64,000 bases of DNA from Rhodopseudomonas palustris (lineage in GTDB: Bacteria > Pseudomonadota > Alphaproteobacteria > Rhizobiales > Xanthobacteraceae). Position numbers and translations under genes: made by a program. This document shows, piece by piece, positions 21,581 through 31,064 of this stretch (positions are counted from its first letter, which is position 1; the number at the start of each line of letters is the position of its first letter). The notes beneath the pieces are model-generated. The model was given only the letters and a program-made list of their open reading frames with translations. It had not been told where the DNA came from and ran no database searches. The DNA lies in contig NZ_CP058907.1 of the NCBI RefSeq assembly GCF_013415845.1, forward strand, positions 3,410,001-3,474,000, in the 5' to 3' direction.

Positions 21581-22891
21581 ATGCTGATCGACCGCCGCCC
21601 GATCCTGCTCGCCAACGCACGCCTGATCGACCCCTCACGCGACTTCGACGGCATCGGCGACGTGCTGATTGCCGACGGCGTGATCCGCGATGCCCGCCGC
21701 GGCATCGGTGCTGCCGGCGTCCCTGAAGGCACCGATATCGTCAATTGCGCCGGCATGGTGGTTGCGCCCGGTCTGGTCGATATGCGCGCCTTCGTCGGCG
21801 AACCCGGCGCCAGCCACCGCGAGACCTTTGCGTCGGCGAGCCAGGCCGCGGCCGCCGGCGGCATCACCACCATCGTCTGTCAGCCCAACACCAGCCCGGT
21901 GATCGACAATTCGGCGACAGTCGACTTCGTGATGCGCCGCGCCCGCGACACCGCGATCGTCAACATCCACCCGATGGCCGCGATCACCAAGGGTCTCGCC
22001 GGCGCCGAGATGACCGAGATCGGTCTATTGAAAGCCGCCGGTGCGGTGGCGTTCAGCGACGGCGACCTCAGCGTCACCAACGCCCAGGTGATGCGCCGGG
22101 CGCTGACCTACGCCCGCGACTTTGACGCGCTGATCGTGCATCACACCGAGGACCCCGATCTGGTCGGCGAAGGCGTGATGAACGAGGGCGAATTCGCCAC
22201 CCGGCTCGGCCTCGCCGGCATTCCCAATGCGGCCGAGACGGTGATGCTCGAGCGCGACATTCGCCTGGTGATGCTGACCGGCGGCCGCTACCACGCCGCG
22301 TCGCTGACCTGCATCGAATCCTTGGAGATCATGCAGCGCGCCCGTGATCTCGGCCTGTCGGTGTCGGCGTCGGTTTCGATCAACCACGTCGCGCTGAACG
22401 AGAACGACATCGGGCCGTATCGCACCTTCCTCAAGCTGGCGCCGCCGCTGCGCACCGAGGCCGACCGCAAGGCGCTGATCGCGGCGATCGCCTCCGGGCT
22501 GATCGACGTGGTGATGTCGGACCACAATCCACAGGACGTCGAGGTCAAGCGGCTGCCGTTCGCCGAGGCCGCCGCCGGCGCGATCGGGCTGGAGACGATG
22601 CTGCCGGCCGGGCTGCGGCTAGTGCACGCCGGCGAACTCGACTTCTTGAGCCTGATCCGCGCGATGTCGACCCGTCCGGCCGAACTGCTCGGCCTACCCG
22701 GCGGCACGCTGCGGTCCGGCGCGCCGGCCGACCTGATCGTGATCGATCCGGACGTGCCATGGCTGGTCGATCCGGACGAACTGAAATCGAAGTGCAAGAA
22801 TACCCCGTTCGACGAAGCGCGGTTCTCCGGCCGGGTGATCCGCACCATCGTTGGCGGCCGGACGGTGTACGAGCACGTCGGCCCGCATTGA
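21581..22891 (+). CDS. pyrC: Dihydroorotase-type protein lacking the HxH metal site (PyrC')
   Basis: The 436-residue product is a type I dihydroorotase relative by overall pattern (GLVDMRAFVGEPG, GITTIVCQPNTSP, KGLAGAEMTEIGLLK, VMNEGEFATRLGL). The HxH that binds zinc at the end of the first strand is replaced by Arg69 and Phe71 (VDMRAFVGEPG in place of DxHxHxREPG), and the later His-rich strand is YHAASLTCIES. The acidic SDHNPQD near the end is kept. This suggests a non-catalytic subunit serving PyrB, as described for PyrC' of Pseudomonas, with a true dihydroorotase elsewhere in the genome. Many alphaproteobacterial homologues next to pyrB look the same and are annotated simply as dihydroorotase. 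Confidence 0.9.
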   Translation: MLIDRRPILLANARLIDPSRDFDGIGDVLIADGVIRDARRGIGAAGVPEGTDIVNCAGMVVAPGLVDMRAFVGEPGASHRETFASASQAAAAGGITTIVCQPNTSPVIDNSATVDFVMRRARDTAIVNIHPMAAITKGLAGAEMTEIGLLKAAGAVAFSDGDLSVTNAQVMRRALTYARDFDALIVHHTEDPDLVGEGVMNEGEFATRLGLAGIPNAAETVMLERDIRLVMLTGGRYHAASLTCIESLEIMQRARDLGLSVSASVSINHVALNENDIGPYRTFLKLAPPLRTEADRKALIAAIASGLIDVVMSDHNPQDVEVKRLPFAEAAAGAIGLETMLPAGLRLVHAGELDFLSLIRAMSTRPAELLGLPGGTLRSGAPADLIVIDPDVPWLVDPDELKSKCKNTPFDEARFSGRVIRTIVGGRTVYEHVGPH

Positions 22892-22923
22892 TGTTCTGCG
22901 GATTGAATGAAATCATTTCTCTT

Positions 22924-23007
22924 CGTCATTGCGAGCGAAGCGAAGCAACCCAGAGTCACACATGCAGACTGGATTGCTTCGTCGGCTTCGCCTCTTCGCA
23001 ATGACGA
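22924..23007. repeat. Palindromic intergenic repeat, copy 2
   Basis: This 84-base copy begins CGTCATTGCGAGCGAAGCGA and ends with CTTCGCAATGACGAG in inverted orientation. It separates pyrC from plsY, and the plsY ribosome-binding site begins only about 14 bases after it, so transcription read-through into plsY would carry the hairpin in the leader. Confidence 0.82.
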
Positions 23008-23034
23008 GCGCGACCCGTTGAGGAGACGACCACG

Positions 23035-23646
23035 ATGATGATCGGGATCTACATCGCCGCGCTGGTGATTGGTTATCTGTTCGGCTCGATCCCGTTCGGC
23101 CTGATCCTCACCAAGATCGCCGGCACCCAGGATCTGCGCTCGATCGGCTCGGGCAATATCGGCGCCACCAACGTGCTGCGGACCGGCCGCAAAGGCCTCG
23201 CCGCCGCCACCCTGCTGCTCGATGCGCTGAAGGGCACCGCCGCGGTGATCGTCGCCGCCTATCTCGCCTCCGGGACGGATGCGATCGCCGCCAACGCCGC
23301 GATGCTGGCGGCACTCGGCGCCTTCCTCGGCCATCTGTTTCCGGTATGGCTGAAGTTCAAAGGCGGCAAGGGCGTCGCCGTTTATATCGGCGTGCTGATC
23401 GGACTGTTCTGGCCTGCTGCGGTGGTGTTCTGCATCATGTGGCTGGCGACGGCCTTCACCTCCCGCTACTCGTCATTGTCGGCGCTGGTGGCGAGCTTCG
23501 TCACCCCGATCTTCCTGTGGTGGTTCGGCCACGACTCCCTCGCCTCGCTATTTGCCGTGCTGACGCTGCTGCTGTTCTGGATGCACCGCGAGAACATCAA
23601 GCGACTGCAGGCCGGGACGGAAAGCAAGATCGGGCAGAAGAAGTAA
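23035..23646 (+). CDS. plsY: Glycerol-3-phosphate acyltransferase PlsY
   Basis: PlsY transfers an acyl group from acyl phosphate to glycerol-3-phosphate, the first step of phospholipid synthesis, at the inner membrane. The 203-residue product has five predicted membrane helices and the three conserved motifs: GSIPFG near the start, [18 protein letters not shown] with the glycerol-phosphate site, and the KFKGGKGVA loop. The first ATG at 23035 has a GAGGAG site. It follows pyrB-pyrC and precedes dprA, the usual alphaproteobacterial order. Confidence 0.96.
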   Translation: MMIGIYIAALVIGYLFGSIPFGLILTKIAGTQDLRSIGSGNIGATNVLRTGRKGLAAATLLLDALKGTAAVIVAAYLASGTDAIAANAAMLAALGAFLGHLFPVWLKFKGGKGVAVYIGVLIGLFWPAAVVFCIMWLATAFTSRYSSLSALVASFVTPIFLWWFGHDSLASLFAVLTLLLFWMHRENIKRLQAGTESKIGQKK

Positions 23647-23673
23647 GCGCGACTGTCATTGCAGGGGATCTGA

Positions 23674-24915
<1,242 letters not shown>

Positions 24916-25004
24916 ACCGGCCTGGGCTGTATGCTGCCGGCTTGACGCTGCGGCAGGCGGTTTGGCATCTGGCGGAGCTTCGCCCCGCCCGGAATCACCT
25001 GCCA

Positions 25005-26417
25005 ATGCTGTTCTACGAACCGCTTTTTCTGACAGTCTTTCCGGCGGTCTATGCGCTGTATCTGGCGGTCACCAACAAGATCGCGCGCAAATGGGTGCTG
25101 CTGGTCGCAAGCCTGCTGTTCTATAGCTGGGGCGAGCCGCTGTTCGTCCCGGTGCTGCTGGTGTCGGCGCTGATCGACTACGCATTGACCGCGCGGCTGC
25201 ATCACTCCAGCTCGGAGCGCGAACGCCGGCTGCTGCTGACAATCGGCGTCGCCGGCAATCTCGCCGTCCTGGTGTTCTACAAATACACCGACTTTCTGAT
25301 CGCCAATTTCGACGCTGTGCTGCAACCGGCTTTTGGCTGGCGCATTCAGCTGCTCGGTATCGCGCTGCCGATCGGCGTGTCTTTCGTGGTGTTCGAAAAG
25401 ATCACCTATCTGGTCGACACCTATCGCGGCGTGTCACCGCCGGCGCGACGTTTCGCCGACTACTGCCTGTTCGTCCTGTACTTCCCCAAACTGCTCGCCG
25501 GGCCGATCCTGAAATATCACGAGATGGCCGCGCAGATCGCCGCGCCGCCATCGCCGCGCTGGCGCGACGCACGCGACGGGCTGGTGCGGTTCTGCATGGG
25601 GCTGGCCAAGAAACAGCTGATCGCTGAACCGATGGGCGGCTGCGCCGATCAGATCTTCGGTGCCGATCCGACGACGCTGTCGGCTCCGATCGCATGGCTC
25701 GGCCTGCTCGCCTTCACGCTGCAGATCTTCTTCGATTTCGCCGGCTATTCCGACATGGCGATCGGGCTGTCGCGGATGTTCGGCCTGTCGCTGCGCGAGA
25801 ACTTTAAAGCTCCCTATATCGCCCAATCGATCACTGAATTCTGGCGGCGCTGGCATATCTCGCTGACCACGTGGATCCGCGACTATCTCTACGTGCCGCT
25901 CGGCGGTAACCGCCACGGCGCGCTGCGGACCTACGTCAATCTGTGGATCTGCTTTCTGCTGTCCGGGCTTTGGCACGGCGCGAGCTGGAACTTCGTCCTC
26001 TGGGGTGCCTGGAACGGGCTGTTTCTGACTCTCGACCGCATCTTCCTGAGCCGTGCGATGCAGCGGATCGGCCCGGTGCTGGCGACACTGACAACCTTCC
26101 TGCTCGTGATGATCGGCTGGTCGATCTTCCGGTCCCCCTCGCTGTCACATCTCGGCCCGTTCTTCGCCGCGCTCGCCGGCGCCTATCATCAGACGGCGCC
26201 GATCACCCTGGCGCCGGAGGTGCCGTGGGCGGCGGCAGCCGGGCTGATCGTATCATTCACACCGGGCCTGCCCGGCTATCGCCATCTGCAGGTCGCGTAT
26301 TATTCGCTGTGGTCCGTGCGCTGGCTGGCGCAGGCCGCGATCATCGTGCTGGCGGTGGTGGGGATCGCACGGGCGCTCGCCGTGCCGTTCAAGCCATTCA
26401 TCTATTTCCGGTTCTAA
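25005..26417 (+). CDS. MBOAT family membrane-bound O-acyltransferase (AlgI-like)
   Basis: The 470-residue product has about ten membrane helices and the AlgI/DltB pattern: LLFYSWGEP, FYKYTDF, the PIGVSFVVFEKITYLVD helix, YFPKLLAGPILKYHEM, the FFDFAGYSDMAIGLSRMFG stretch and the WRRWHISLTTWIRDYLYVPLGGNR loop. The invariant histidine of the family is in SGLWHGASWNF (about residue 324). AlgI passes acetyl groups across the inner membrane for O-acetylation of exopolysaccharide or another glycan. It is followed 4 bases later by an AlgX-like gene, forming the usual two-part acetylation unit. The two lie between dprA and topA, which are normally neighbours. No polysaccharide polymerase genes are adjacent, so the acceptor is unknown. 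Confidence 0.93.
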   Translation: MLFYEPLFLTVFPAVYALYLAVTNKIARKWVLLVASLLFYSWGEPLFVPVLLVSALIDYALTARLHHSSSERERRLLLTIGVAGNLAVLVFYKYTDFLIANFDAVLQPAFGWRIQLLGIALPIGVSFVVFEKITYLVDTYRGVSPPARRFADYCLFVLYFPKLLAGPILKYHEMAAQIAAPPSPRWRDARDGLVRFCMGLAKKQLIAEPMGGCADQIFGADPTTLSAPIAWLGLLAFTLQIFFDFAGYSDMAIGLSRMFGLSLRENFKAPYIAQSITEFWRRWHISLTTWIRDYLYVPLGGNRHGALRTYVNLWICFLLSGLWHGASWNFVLWGAWNGLFLTLDRIFLSRAMQRIGPVLATLTTFLLVMIGWSIFRSPSLSHLGPFFAALAGAYHQTAPITLAPEVPWAAAAGLIVSFTPGLPGYRHLQVAYYSLWSVRWLAQAAIIVLAVVGIARALAVPFKPFIYFRF

Positions 26418-26421
26418 AGCG

Positions 26422-27612
26422 ATGGCGATCAACAAGCACATCGCACGAACCGTCTGGGCGCTGATCTTCACCGTGCTGTTGGCGCTGCCGGTCGTGACGG
26501 CGTGGAATCTGATCGCCGCACCGATGAACCCGCGCCTGCTTGCGATCATCGGCAAGAGGCTTGGTGGCGTCACCGCCAAAGACCCGCTCGACTGGTCGTG
26601 GAAGGCGGTCGGCGACGGCACATTGCAGAAGGCGCTGGCGCTCCGGGTGGCCGAGGCCAATCCGCTGCGGCCGTGGTTGATCCGGAGCTACAACCAACTC
26701 CGCGCCTCTCTGTTCGACGAATTGACCGCGCAGGGACTGGTGCGCGGCAAGGATCGGCAGCTGCTCGAGACCTTCTACCTCGACGACTACTGCCAGCGGA
26801 CCGTCGGCATGGCCGATGAACGCGCCCGCGACAGGATCCCGCTCCTGAAGGACATTCAGGATTTCTACCGCTCGCGTGGCGGCGTGTTCCTGTTCGTCGT
26901 CACCCCGTCGAAGCTCGGTTACATGCCGGAAGCCTTCACAGGCACCCGCCCCTGCCCCAGCACCGAGGCGGCCCGCAACGAACTGCGGCCGAGGTACGTC
27001 GAGCTGCTCCGTCAGGCGGGCATCGAGGCCTTCGACGCCGCCGCGCTGGTCTATGCGCAGCGGCATGTCCAGGCCATGCCGCTGTTTCCCCGCGATGGCG
27101 CGCATTGGAATGATCTCGGGCTCGCGATCGCCAGCGTTGCGATACTGAACCGGCTGAACCAGGTCGCCGGCCGCACCGTCGCAGCGCCTCTGAACTATTC
27201 GATGACGATCGACGACCAGGCTACCGAACGGGACATCGACCTGATCGGCTTCCAGAACCAGCTGCTCGATCCGCCCCCGATCCGCACGCCCCACGTGCAG
27301 TACCACTCGGAGACCAACTGCAGCACATTCCCCGGCCGCGATGCGAACGCCGCCATCGTCGGCGGGTCGTTCATTCGGATGACCGCCGAGGTCCTGATCC
27401 GCGACGCCTGCATGGCCCGGCTCGACTCCTATTTCTATCTGAAGCTTGAGCGGGAGGGCGGTACCCCGTTCCGAACGCTCGACCGCGACCTCGGTCCGGC
27501 CCAGCTCGCCCGGTTGCGCGACACCCAAATTCTCATCCTGGAAGAGAACGAGTCGTTCCTGGGCAAATCCGCCCACGTCCGCGCGCTGCACGAAATCCTG
27601 ATGCAGCGCTGA
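26422..27612 (+). CDS. AlgX/AlgJ-like SGNH O-acetyltransferase
   Basis: The 396-residue product has one N-terminal membrane helix (WALIFTVLLALPVVTAW) and a periplasmic SGNH-like domain. Candidate catalytic residues are Asp225 and His228 in RDGAHWND and Ser316 in IVGGSFIR, matching the AlgX/AlgJ arrangement. PSKLGYMPEAF and DRQLLETFYLDDYC are further recognisable segments. Together with the MBOAT protein 4 bases upstream it should carry out acetyl transfer in the periplasm to a glycan. The acceptor is unknown. The nearest relatives are AlgJ/AlgX of alginate clusters, but no alginate genes are in the window. Confidence 0.85.
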   Translation: MAINKHIARTVWALIFTVLLALPVVTAWNLIAAPMNPRLLAIIGKRLGGVTAKDPLDWSWKAVGDGTLQKALALRVAEANPLRPWLIRSYNQLRASLFDELTAQGLVRGKDRQLLETFYLDDYCQRTVGMADERARDRIPLLKDIQDFYRSRGGVFLFVVTPSKLGYMPEAFTGTRPCPSTEAARNELRPRYVELLRQAGIEAFDAAALVYAQRHVQAMPLFPRDGAHWNDLGLAIASVAILNRLNQVAGRTVAAPLNYSMTIDDQATERDIDLIGFQNQLLDPPPIRTPHVQYHSETNCSTFPGRDANAAIVGGSFIRMTAEVLIRDACMARLDSYFYLKLEREGGTPFRTLDRDLGPAQLARLRDTQILILEENESFLGKSAHVRALHEILMQR

Positions 27613-27864
27613 GTTGGGGCGCCCGGCTCCAAAAAAGCCAACGGCCCGAAGCGGTGAGCTTCGAGCCATTGTCCAGGAGCGGACGTACATCCGGCCCGCC
27701 CCGACAGTTCGAATCGTGAACTGGTTCGGTTAATTAGACGTAAACTGCAACCGCCTCGTGACAGCGTCGGCAATCGGAGCCGCTGGAAGCCCCGGCGCCA
27801 GCTCATCTAAGACATCAAACAAGACCGAAAAATCCCGCGTAATGAATAGGATCGGTAGACCTGT

Positions 27865-28080
27865 TCATTCGGCGCTGGAATTGCGCCGGCGGCGCACGAT
27901 CTCCCGGGCCTCCATCCGCGCCATATCGAGCAGGTAACAGAGCATATCGAGCCGGTGGGCTTGGGCGACTTTAATCAGTTGGCCGGTCGCTTCCGACAGG
28001 TATTGGGCTGCTTCGACGGGTCCACCGTCTCCGGGGCGAACGTAACGGGGAGGTCTCTGGCTGTCGGACGGCGGCGGCAT
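27865..28080 (-). CDS. Small hypothetical protein (71 aa)
   Basis: The product starts MPPPSDSQRPPRYVRPGDG, then has a helical region (AAQYLSEATGQLIKVAQAHR, followed by LDMLCYLLDMARMEAREIV) and ends with a basic tail RRRR. The ATG at 28080 has a GAGGA site ten bases upstream; an upstream ATG at 28158 would add a hydrophobic 26-residue segment. No domain is recognised. It lies opposite in direction to the O-acetylation pair and topA. Confidence 0.6.
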   Translation of the reverse strand: MPPPSDSQRPPRYVRPGDGGPVEAAQYLSEATGQLIKVAQAHRLDMLCYLLDMARMEAREIVRRRRNSSAE

Positions 28081-28269
28081 CGGGCACCATTCCTCGACGG
28101 AATCGATCCACTCCAAATTGGATGGATCAATAACGATATACACGTATAAGTTGTGCATCCCTAGGTTTATGTTTTATGAATTTCAGGCCAGAGTAGCCGG
28201 AATATGTGGCCGCCTGCCCGAGCAGCGATTTGACAGCGCCCCTATCACCACCCATGTTCCGGGCAATCT

Positions 28270-28301
28270 GGCCGGCGCGAGTCTCGCAGACCGGCCTTTT
28301 T
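28270..28301 (+). terminator. Intrinsic terminator-like hairpin just before topA
   Basis: A GGCCGG...CCGGCC stem with an inner GCGA/TCGC stem is followed directly by five T residues (28297-28301). It lies only 25 bases upstream of the topA start codon, on the same strand. It could end an upstream transcript or attenuate topA. Confidence 0.6.
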
Positions 28302-28326
28302 CTCTTCATCTGATGCTTGGAATGCG

Positions 28327-31062
28327 ATGAACCTCGTCATTGTCGAGTCGCCCGCGAAGGCCAAGACGATCAACAAATATCTCGGCTCGTCCTACGAGGT
28401 TCTGGCCTCGTTCGGGCACGTGCGCGACTTGCCGGCGAAGAACGGATCGGTCGACCCGGACGCCGACTTCCAGATGATCTGGGAAGTCGATCCGAAAGCC
28501 GCGAGCCGGCTCAACGACATCGCCAAAGCTTTGAAGGGTGCCGACAAACTGATCCTCGCCACCGACCCTGATCGCGAGGGCGAGGCGATCTCCTGGCATG
28601 TGCTGGAGGTGATGAAGCAGAAGCGTGCGCTGAAAGACCAACAGGTCGAGCGCGTCGTGTTCAACGCCATCACCAAGCAGTCGGTCACCGACGCGATGAA
28701 GCACCCGCGCCAGATCGACGGCGCGCTGGTCGACGCCTATATGGCGCGCCGCGCTCTCGACTACCTGGTCGGGTTCACCCTCTCCCCGGTGCTGTGGCGC
28801 AAGCTGCCCGGCGCCCGCTCCGCCGGCCGGGTGCAGTCGGTGGCGCTGCGGCTGGTGTGCGACCGCGAGACGGAAATCGAGAAATTCGTCCCCCGCGAGT
28901 ACTGGTCGCTGGTCGCCACCATGGCGACACCACGCGGCGAGACCTTCGAGGCCCGCCTGGTCGGCGCCGACGGCAAGAAGATCCAGCGCCTCGACATCGG
29001 CACCGGTGCCGAGGCGGAAGACTTCAAGAAGGCCATCGAAGCGGCGAACTTCCGCGTCGCCACCGTCGAAGCCAAGCCGGCCCGCCGCTACCCCTACGCC
29101 CCCTTCACCACCTCGACGCTGCAGCAGGAGGCCAGCCGTAAGCTCGGCTTCGCGCCGGCGCACACCATGCGGGTGGCGCAGCGGCTGTATGAAGGTGTCG
29201 ACATCGGCGGCGAGACCGTCGGACTCATTACATATATGCGTACCGACGGCGTGCAGATCGACTCGTCCGCCATCACCCAGGCGCGCAAGGTGATCGCCGA
29301 GGATTTCGGCAACGCCTACGTGCCGGAGTCGCCGCGGCAATACACCGCCAAGGCCAAGAACGCGCAGGAAGCCCACGAAGCGATCCGCCCGACCGACCTG
29401 TCGCGCAGGCCCTCCGACGTCAGCCGGAACCTCGATTCCGACCAGGCCCGGCTGTACGAGCTGATCTGGATCCGCACCGTCGCCAGCCAGATGGAATCCG
29501 CCGAGCTCGAGCGCACCACCGTTGACATCGAGGCGAAGGCCGGGTCGCGGGTGCTGGAGCTGCGCGCCACCGGCCAGGTGGTGAAATTCGACGGCTTCCT
29601 CGCCGCCTATCAGGAAGGCCGCGACGACGATTCCGAGGACGAAGACTCCCGCCGCCTCCCCGCCATGAGCGAAAACGAAGCGCTGAAGCGCGAGGCTCTC
29701 GCGGTCACGCAGCATTTCACCGAGCCGCCGCCGCGGTTCTCCGAAGCCTCGCTGGTGAAGCGGATGGAAGAGCTCGGCATCGGCCGGCCCTCGACCTACG
29801 CCTCGATCCTGCAGGTGCTGAAGGATCGCGGCTACGTCCGGCTGGAAAAGAAGCGGCTGCACGGCGAGGACAAGGGCCGGGTCGTGGTCGCGTTCCTGGA
29901 GAGCTTCTTCACCCGCTACGTCGAATACGACTTCACCGCCGGGCTCGAAGAAGACCTCGACCGCATCTCCAATAATGAAGTGTCCTGGAAACAGGTGCTG
30001 AGCGACTTCTGGCGCGACTTCATCGGCGCGGTCGACGAGATCAAGGACCTGCGCGTCGCACAGGTGCTCGACGTGCTCGACGAGATGCTCGGCCCGCACA
30101 TCTATCCGGCGCGCGAGGACGGCGGCGATCCGCGGCAGTGCCCGAGCTGCGGCACCGGCAAGCTCAACCTGAAAGCCGGCAAGTTCGGCGCCTTCGTCGG
30201 CTGCTCGAACTATCCGGAATGCCGCTACACCCGGCCGCTCGCCTCCGACAGCGCCGGCGACGCCGACCGCGTGCTCGGCACCGATCCCGACAGCGGTCTC
30301 GAAGTCGCAGTGAAGTCCGGCCGGTTCGGCCCCTACATTCAGCTCGGCGAGGCCAAGGACTACGCCGAGGGCGAGAAGCCGAAGCGGGCCGGGATTCCGA
30401 AGGGCACCTCGCCGTCCGACGTCGATCTCGAAATGGCGCTGAGGCTACTGGCGTTGCCGCGCGAAGTCGGCAAGCACCCGGAGACCGGGCAGCCGATCAA
30501 GGCCGGCATCGGCCGATTCGGCCCCTATGTGCAGCACGAAAAGACCTACGCCAGCCTCGAAGCCGGCGACGACGTGCACACGATTGGTCTCAATCGCGCG
30601 GTGACACTGATCGCCGAGAAGGTTGCGAAGGGCCCGAGCAAGGGCCGGTTCGGCTCCGATCCGGGCAAGGCGCTCGGCGATCATCCGAGCCTCGGTGCGG
30701 TCGCGGTCAAGAAGGGCCGCTACGGCGCTTACGTCACCGCCGGCGGCGTCAACGCTACGATTCCGAACGACAAGACCGAAGACACCATCACCCTGCCCGA
30801 AGCGATCGCGCTGCTGGACGAGCGCGCCGCCAAGGGCGGCGGCAAGGCCAAGAAGGCACCGGCCAAGAAGGCTGCTGCCAAGAAGGCTTCCGCCGACGGT
30901 GAGGCCAAGCCGGTGAAGAAGGCCGCCGCCAAGAAGGCCAAGCCGAAGGCCGAAGGTGCCGCCGCCAGCAAGGCGCGCGCACCGGTGGCGGCAAAGACCG
31001 CGGCGAAAAAGGCCGCCAAGCCTAAAGACGCGGCCAAGAGCAGCGCCGCCAAGAACGGATAG
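28327..31062 (+). CDS. topA: DNA topoisomerase I
   Basis: Type IA topoisomerase that relaxes negative supercoils. The 911-residue product has the Toprim start MNLVIVESPAKAKTINKYLG, the acidic pair in ATDPDREGEAIS, and the active-site tyrosine Tyr303 in ITYMRTDG. A Cys4 zinc ribbon (CPSCGTGKLNLKAG...CSNYPECRY) and further topoisomerase C-terminal modules follow around residues 605-820. The last 80 residues are a lysine/alanine tail (KKAPAKKAAAKKA and repeats), typical of alphaproteobacterial TopA and thought to aid DNA binding. The stop is 2 bases before rnr. The terminator-like hairpin ahead of the gene suggests attenuation. Confidence 0.97.
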   Translation: MNLVIVESPAKAKTINKYLGSSYEVLASFGHVRDLPAKNGSVDPDADFQMIWEVDPKAASRLNDIAKALKGADKLILATDPDREGEAISWHVLEVMKQKRALKDQQVERVVFNAITKQSVTDAMKHPRQIDGALVDAYMARRALDYLVGFTLSPVLWRKLPGARSAGRVQSVALRLVCDRETEIEKFVPREYWSLVATMATPRGETFEARLVGADGKKIQRLDIGTGAEAEDFKKAIEAANFRVATVEAKPARRYPYAPFTTSTLQQEASRKLGFAPAHTMRVAQRLYEGVDIGGETVGLITYMRTDGVQIDSSAITQARKVIAEDFGNAYVPESPRQYTAKAKNAQEAHEAIRPTDLSRRPSDVSRNLDSDQARLYELIWIRTVASQMESAELERTTVDIEAKAGSRVLELRATGQVVKFDGFLAAYQEGRDDDSEDEDSRRLPAMSENEALKREALAVTQHFTEPPPRFSEASLVKRMEELGIGRPSTYASILQVLKDRGYVRLEKKRLHGEDKGRVVVAFLESFFTRYVEYDFTAGLEEDLDRISNNEVSWKQVLSDFWRDFIGAVDEIKDLRVAQVLDVLDEMLGPHIYPAREDGGDPRQCPSCGTGKLNLKAGKFGAFVGCSNYPECRYTRPLASDSAGDADRVLGTDPDSGLEVAVKSGRFGPYIQLGEAKDYAEGEKPKRAGIPKGTSPSDVDLEMALRLLALPREVGKHPETGQPIKAGIGRFGPYVQHEKTYASLEAGDDVHTIGLNRAVTLIAEKVAKGPSKGRFGSDPGKALGDHPSLGAVAVKKGRYGAYVTAGGVNATIPNDKTEDTITLPEAIALLDERAAKGGGKAKKAPAKKAAAKKASADGEAKPVKKAAAKKAKPKAEGAAASKARAPVAAKTAAKKAAKPKDAAKSSAAKNG

Positions 31063-31064
31063 AT

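Noticed and set aside
23650..23670. Fourth copy of the palindromic repeat after plsY
   Set aside because: Only a short TGTCATTGCAGGGG match is present, without an inverted partner.
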